Source of the DNA: Allomuricauda sp.
Lineage (GTDB): Bacteria > Bacteroidota > Bacteroidia > Flavobacteriales > Flavobacteriaceae
Assembly: GCA_028284725.1 (NCBI GenBank)
Contig: JANQRD010000236.1
Span: 1-45,601, forward strand
DNA length: 45,601 nucleotides
Reading direction: 5' to 3'
A program made the translations under genes and the position numbers. The notes beneath the pieces were generated by a model. That model did no database searches. It saw nothing but the letters and a program-made list of their open reading frames with translations, and had not been told where the DNA came from. Below, piece by piece: positions 43,272-45,601 of the stretch (positions within the stretch are counted from its first letter, which is position 1; each line of letters starts with the position of its first letter).

Positions 43272-45601
43272 TCAATTTCTTTTAACAAACAGCTTACTAA
43301 AGCCTTTTTCTAAACCATCTGAACTAATAACATAAGTCCCGGATGGAAGCGAATTCACATCCATTTTTAAAAGATTTGTACCCTCAGAGACTCTGGTTTT
43401 TTGGATTAATAGGATTCTTCCCGATAAGTCCAATACTTTAAGGGTTAGTTCCTGGGTGTTTTCAGTGTCCAATTCTAAATTGAGCCAGTCGCTCGTTGGA
43501 TTGGGGAATAAAGAAATAGAAGTTATTTTCGGAACCACTACATTATTAAGGTTCACTCTAAGTGGTACAGCGGCGTTATCGACAAGTTCTATATAGTCAA
43601 ACACCAAAGAGAATCCCGAACTGTTCACGTTCTTTCCTGTCACAGCAAATCGAAATTTTTTTATTCCGGCCGATGCAAAAGTAAAAGTTCCTATTTCACG
43701 CTCTTCCAAATTCGATGAAGGAGTGTACTGATCTTGTGGATTACCGATATCCTCTCCATTACCTTGGTTCGCCTGAGGAAGGTTCAATTGAAAAATACCC
43801 CTGGAGTTCAGTGTTTTCATCCCTACTTTAATATCATAAGTACCTGCATCTGGTAAATCGATATCGTATTCAACATAATCTCCTATTCCGTCGGCATTGA
43901 GTTTATTAAGGGATCCCCCACTGGCATTGGCATCATTAAAATCTACTACAGTTGCCCCTGAACCTATAGATGCAATGGTCTCGGCTTCAAACCTAGTAAG
44001 GGAAGGTGGCGGTAAAGTTGTTGGAACCAGCTCAATGTAATCAAACACAAGGGAAAATCCTGAACTATTTGCGTTTTTTCCAGTCACTATAAACCGAAAG
44101 TTTTTTACTCCGGCCGACCCAAAAGTAAATGACCCTATTTCACGTTCTATCAAACTCGATGATGCGGTATATTGATCTTGTGGCCCCCCAACATCGGCTC
44201 CGGCACCTTGGTTCGCTTGGGGAAGATTCAATTGGAAAATCCCCCGTGAACCCAAAGTTTTCATGCCCACCTTAATTGTATAAGTACCTGGGGCAGTCAA
44301 ATTAATATCGTACTCCACATAATCTCCTATTCCATCGGCGTTCAATTTATTCAATGCACCCCCACTAGCAGCGGCATCATTGAAGTCCGACACTGTTGCT
44401 CCCAATCCGGTTGCAGGAATGGTTTCGGCCTCATAACGTGAAACATTGCCAGGGGGTGTACCTCCAGATGGATCACCCTCACCTGCCCATGCCAATAATT
44501 GGGTCCATATGTTTCCATTTCTTTGTTCTACGGTAGTAATATTGTTTACTGCTCCAATTCCCAATCTTTCTTCAAGTTGTGCCAGGTAGAGACTTCTGGG
44601 AAGAACAGGTGTGTCAACAGACTGCCATAGTCCGTTCCCAAGTTGGTTTCCCCCTATAATGTTTCCAACACCCCAGTTTCTTGCCCCGGTCGGACTGGAT
44701 ATGTTAAAACTGGAGCCGTTATTACCGTTTGCGCCAGTGCTTTGACAATTCCAGTACATCGTTTGAGCACCGGCCCATCCATGTCCCGACCCACTTCCAG
44801 CACGATTTCGCACTTCAAACTTTCCTCCGCGGACATTGTCAAACATAAGACCGGTTGCATATTTCTGATGTGGGCCTATTTCAGCATTTGTATCGGTGCC
44901 GACACAATCCAAAAACACATTGGGACCCGAAACTAAGCGCTGGGTTACATAATCATGTCTGCCACTTCTCGTATATAGACGTTGAAAAAGAACATATTGC
45001 CCCCCAAGGCTGTTGATTAAAAAAGAATATCTGTTTCCTCCTGTTATTGGGGACTTCGGATCTAACATCGCACAATCCTCAACGGTGACAAACCTGCTAT
45101 GACTAGGTTCGTTTATCGAAACAGGGACTACATTTACACATGAGTAGCCAAAAAATTGAGTCGTTACCTTACGAACCCAAGCATTTTTGACCCCTTTCAG
45201 AGCTACTCCGTTCCAGGCATGGGTCTCATCTGTATCGTTATCAAATTCGGATTCCAATCTTAAATTCTCGACTCCTACTTTCTCAATGCGGCCATTCCAT
45301 GTAAATTTATATATCCTGCCTCCGCCATATTGATCTTCTATGGCCTGTACAATTGGAGCATCTAGGGTTAACATATTGCCGTTAATGGCTGTTATCCTAC
45401 GTTCGTAGTTCGCAATATACTCTTGCGGTGTCCAACCCCATTGACCCATAAGCTGCATATCATCCAACCAAAGTTGATTAGGGGTACGTTGTACAATTAT
45501 GTCTGTACCAGCACTCAAACCATTTGTGTTGGCCACTGTAATCGTTTTACTACCTACTGGCACATAAGTGTCTGTAATTAATTTACCAGTACCCGCAGTT
45601 T
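43272..45601 (-). CDS. T9SS-exported beta-helix-like protein with two carbohydrate-binding-like modules, 5' end outside window
   Basis: The frame is open from the right edge (the GTG at 45563 is internal), so the start is missing; about 776 residues are seen. The first ~360 look like a parallel beta-helix: VGVENLRLESEFDND, GVALKGVKNAWVRKVTTQFFG, SRFVTVEDCAM, LFQRLYTRSGRHDYVTQR, a fold common in polysaccharide lyases. Two 140-residue modules follow at 44438-44019 and 43994-43575; they match at about 111 of 140 positions and begin R-Y/F-E-A-E-T, like CBM6/35-type modules. The C-terminus (43510-43275, ISLFPNPTSDWLNLEL ... GTYVISSDG) is a T9SS sorting domain, so the enzyme should be surface-bound or secreted. 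No catalytic residues recognised; a new fucan- or uronate-active lyase is possible. Confidence 0.8.
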   Translation of the reverse strand, partial: TAGTGKLITDTYVPVGSKTITVANTNGLSAGTDIIVQRTPNQLWLDDMQLMGQWGWTPQEYIANYERRITAINGNMLTLDAPIVQAIEDQYGGGRIYKFTWNGRIEKVGVENLRLESEFDNDTDETHAWNGVALKGVKNAWVRKVTTQFFGYSCVNVVPVSINEPSHSRFVTVEDCAMLDPKSPITGGNRYSFLINSLGGQYVLFQRLYTRSGRHDYVTQRLVSGPNVFLDCVGTDTNAEIGPHQKYATGLMFDNVRGGKFEVRNRAGSGSGHGWAGAQTMYWNCQSTGANGNNGSSFNISSPTGARNWGVGNIIGGNQLGNGLWQSVDTPVLPRSLYLAQLEERLGIGAVNNITTVEQRNGNIWTQLLAWAGEGDPSGGTPPGNVSRYEAETIPATGLGATVSDFNDAAASGGALNKLNADGIGDYVEYDINLTAPGTYTIKVGMKTLGSRGIFQLNLPQANQGAGADVGGPQDQYTASSSLIEREIGSFTFGSAGVKNFRFIVTGKNANSSGFSLVFDYIELVPTTLPPPSLTRFEAETIASIGSGATVVDFNDANASGGSLNKLNADGIGDYVEYDIDLPDAGTYDIKVGMKTLNSRGIFQLNLPQANQGNGEDIGNPQDQYTPSSNLEEREIGTFTFASAGIKKFRFAVTGKNVNSSGFSLVFDYIELVDNAAVPLRVNLNNVVVPKITSISLFPNPTSDWLNLELDTENTQELTLKVLDLSGRILLIQKTRVSEGTNLLKMDVNSLPSGTYVISSDGLEKGFSKLFVKRN
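43575..44438 (-). repeat. Tandem duplication of a carbohydrate-binding-like module
   Basis: Two in-frame copies with a 444-base period: 44438-44019 and 43994-43575. They share long identical stretches, such as KLNADGIGDYVEYDI and RGIFQLNLPQANQG, and differ mainly near the ends and in surface loops. Counting by eye, 29 of 140 residues differ. The 8-residue linker between them is proline-rich (TLPPPSLT). Confidence 0.85.

Noticed and set aside
11156..45601. Genomic island with attachment repeats
   Set aside because: I found no second copy of the tRNA 3' end and no integrase or transposase in the window, so an island is suggested only as a finding, not annotated.
1..45601. CRISPR array, prophage or insertion sequence
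   Set aside because: No regularly spaced short repeats, phage structural genes or transposases were seen on reading through the window.

Overview
The window looks like a chromosomal segment of a marine, polysaccharide-degrading member of the Flavobacteriaceae (Bacteroidota). Supporting signs are a SusC/SusD pair with an ECF sigma/FecR pair, two type IX secretion (Por) C-terminal sorting domains, many lipoprotein signal peptides, promoter-like boxes of the Bacteroidota form TTTG...TAnnTTTG, and mostly AT-rich DNA. The genus cannot be fixed from this sequence alone.

Region 1 (1-11274) is mostly housekeeping. It holds a TPR protein (cut by the left edge), serS, a vitamin-K-carboxylase-like HTTM membrane protein and ribF, all on the minus strand. 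A secreted reprolysin-type metalloprotease and a small lipoprotein follow on the plus strand, then pth, rplY(ctc) and prs on the minus strand, and a tRNA-Leu(CAA) with its own promoter and terminator. The tRNA marks the border to accessory DNA.

Region 2 (11662-25309, all minus) reads as one catabolic operon led by an AraC regulator. From 5' to 3' it encodes L-fuconate dehydratase, 2-keto-3-deoxy-L-fuconate dehydrogenase, 2,4-diketo-3-deoxy-L-fuconate hydrolase, L-fuconolactonase, a GH29 alpha-L-fucosidase lipoprotein, an L-fucose dehydrogenase-like SDR, a FucP-type permease, a RhaM-family mutarotase, an FMN-dependent L-lactate dehydrogenase, a CstA-family carrier, a sulfatase remnant, and a GC-rich GH2 beta-glucuronidase. 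Together these form a complete oxidative, non-phosphorylating route from L-fucose to pyruvate and L-lactate, with a way to oxidise the lactate.

Region 3 (25853-43188) is the uptake and attack part of the locus. A minus-strand sulfatase and parallel beta-helix protein lie divergent to a plus-strand run: ECF sigma factor, FecR anti-sigma factor, SusC with an STN signalling domain, SusD, a lipoprotein FAD oxidoreductase, a second sulfatase, and a lipoprotein PQQ dehydrogenase with a cytochrome c domain inserted in its propeller. At the right edge (43272-45601, minus, cut) is a probable beta-helix protein with two near-duplicate carbohydrate-binding-like modules and a T9SS tail.

The simplest reading is a polysaccharide utilisation locus for a sulfated, fucose-rich and probably glucuronate-containing glycan, such as a brown-algal fucoidan. 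Sulfatases, GH29, GH2 and the beta-helix enzymes would break it down, SusCD would import fragments, and the cytoplasmic operon would oxidise L-fucose. The least expected parts are the paired FAD and PQQ/cytochrome c lipoprotein oxidoreductases, a fucose dehydrogenase-like SDR whose catalytic lysine is asparagine, a sulfatase reduced to signal peptide plus C-terminus, and a long RNA hairpin at the probable transcription start of the sigma/FecR/SusCD operon.
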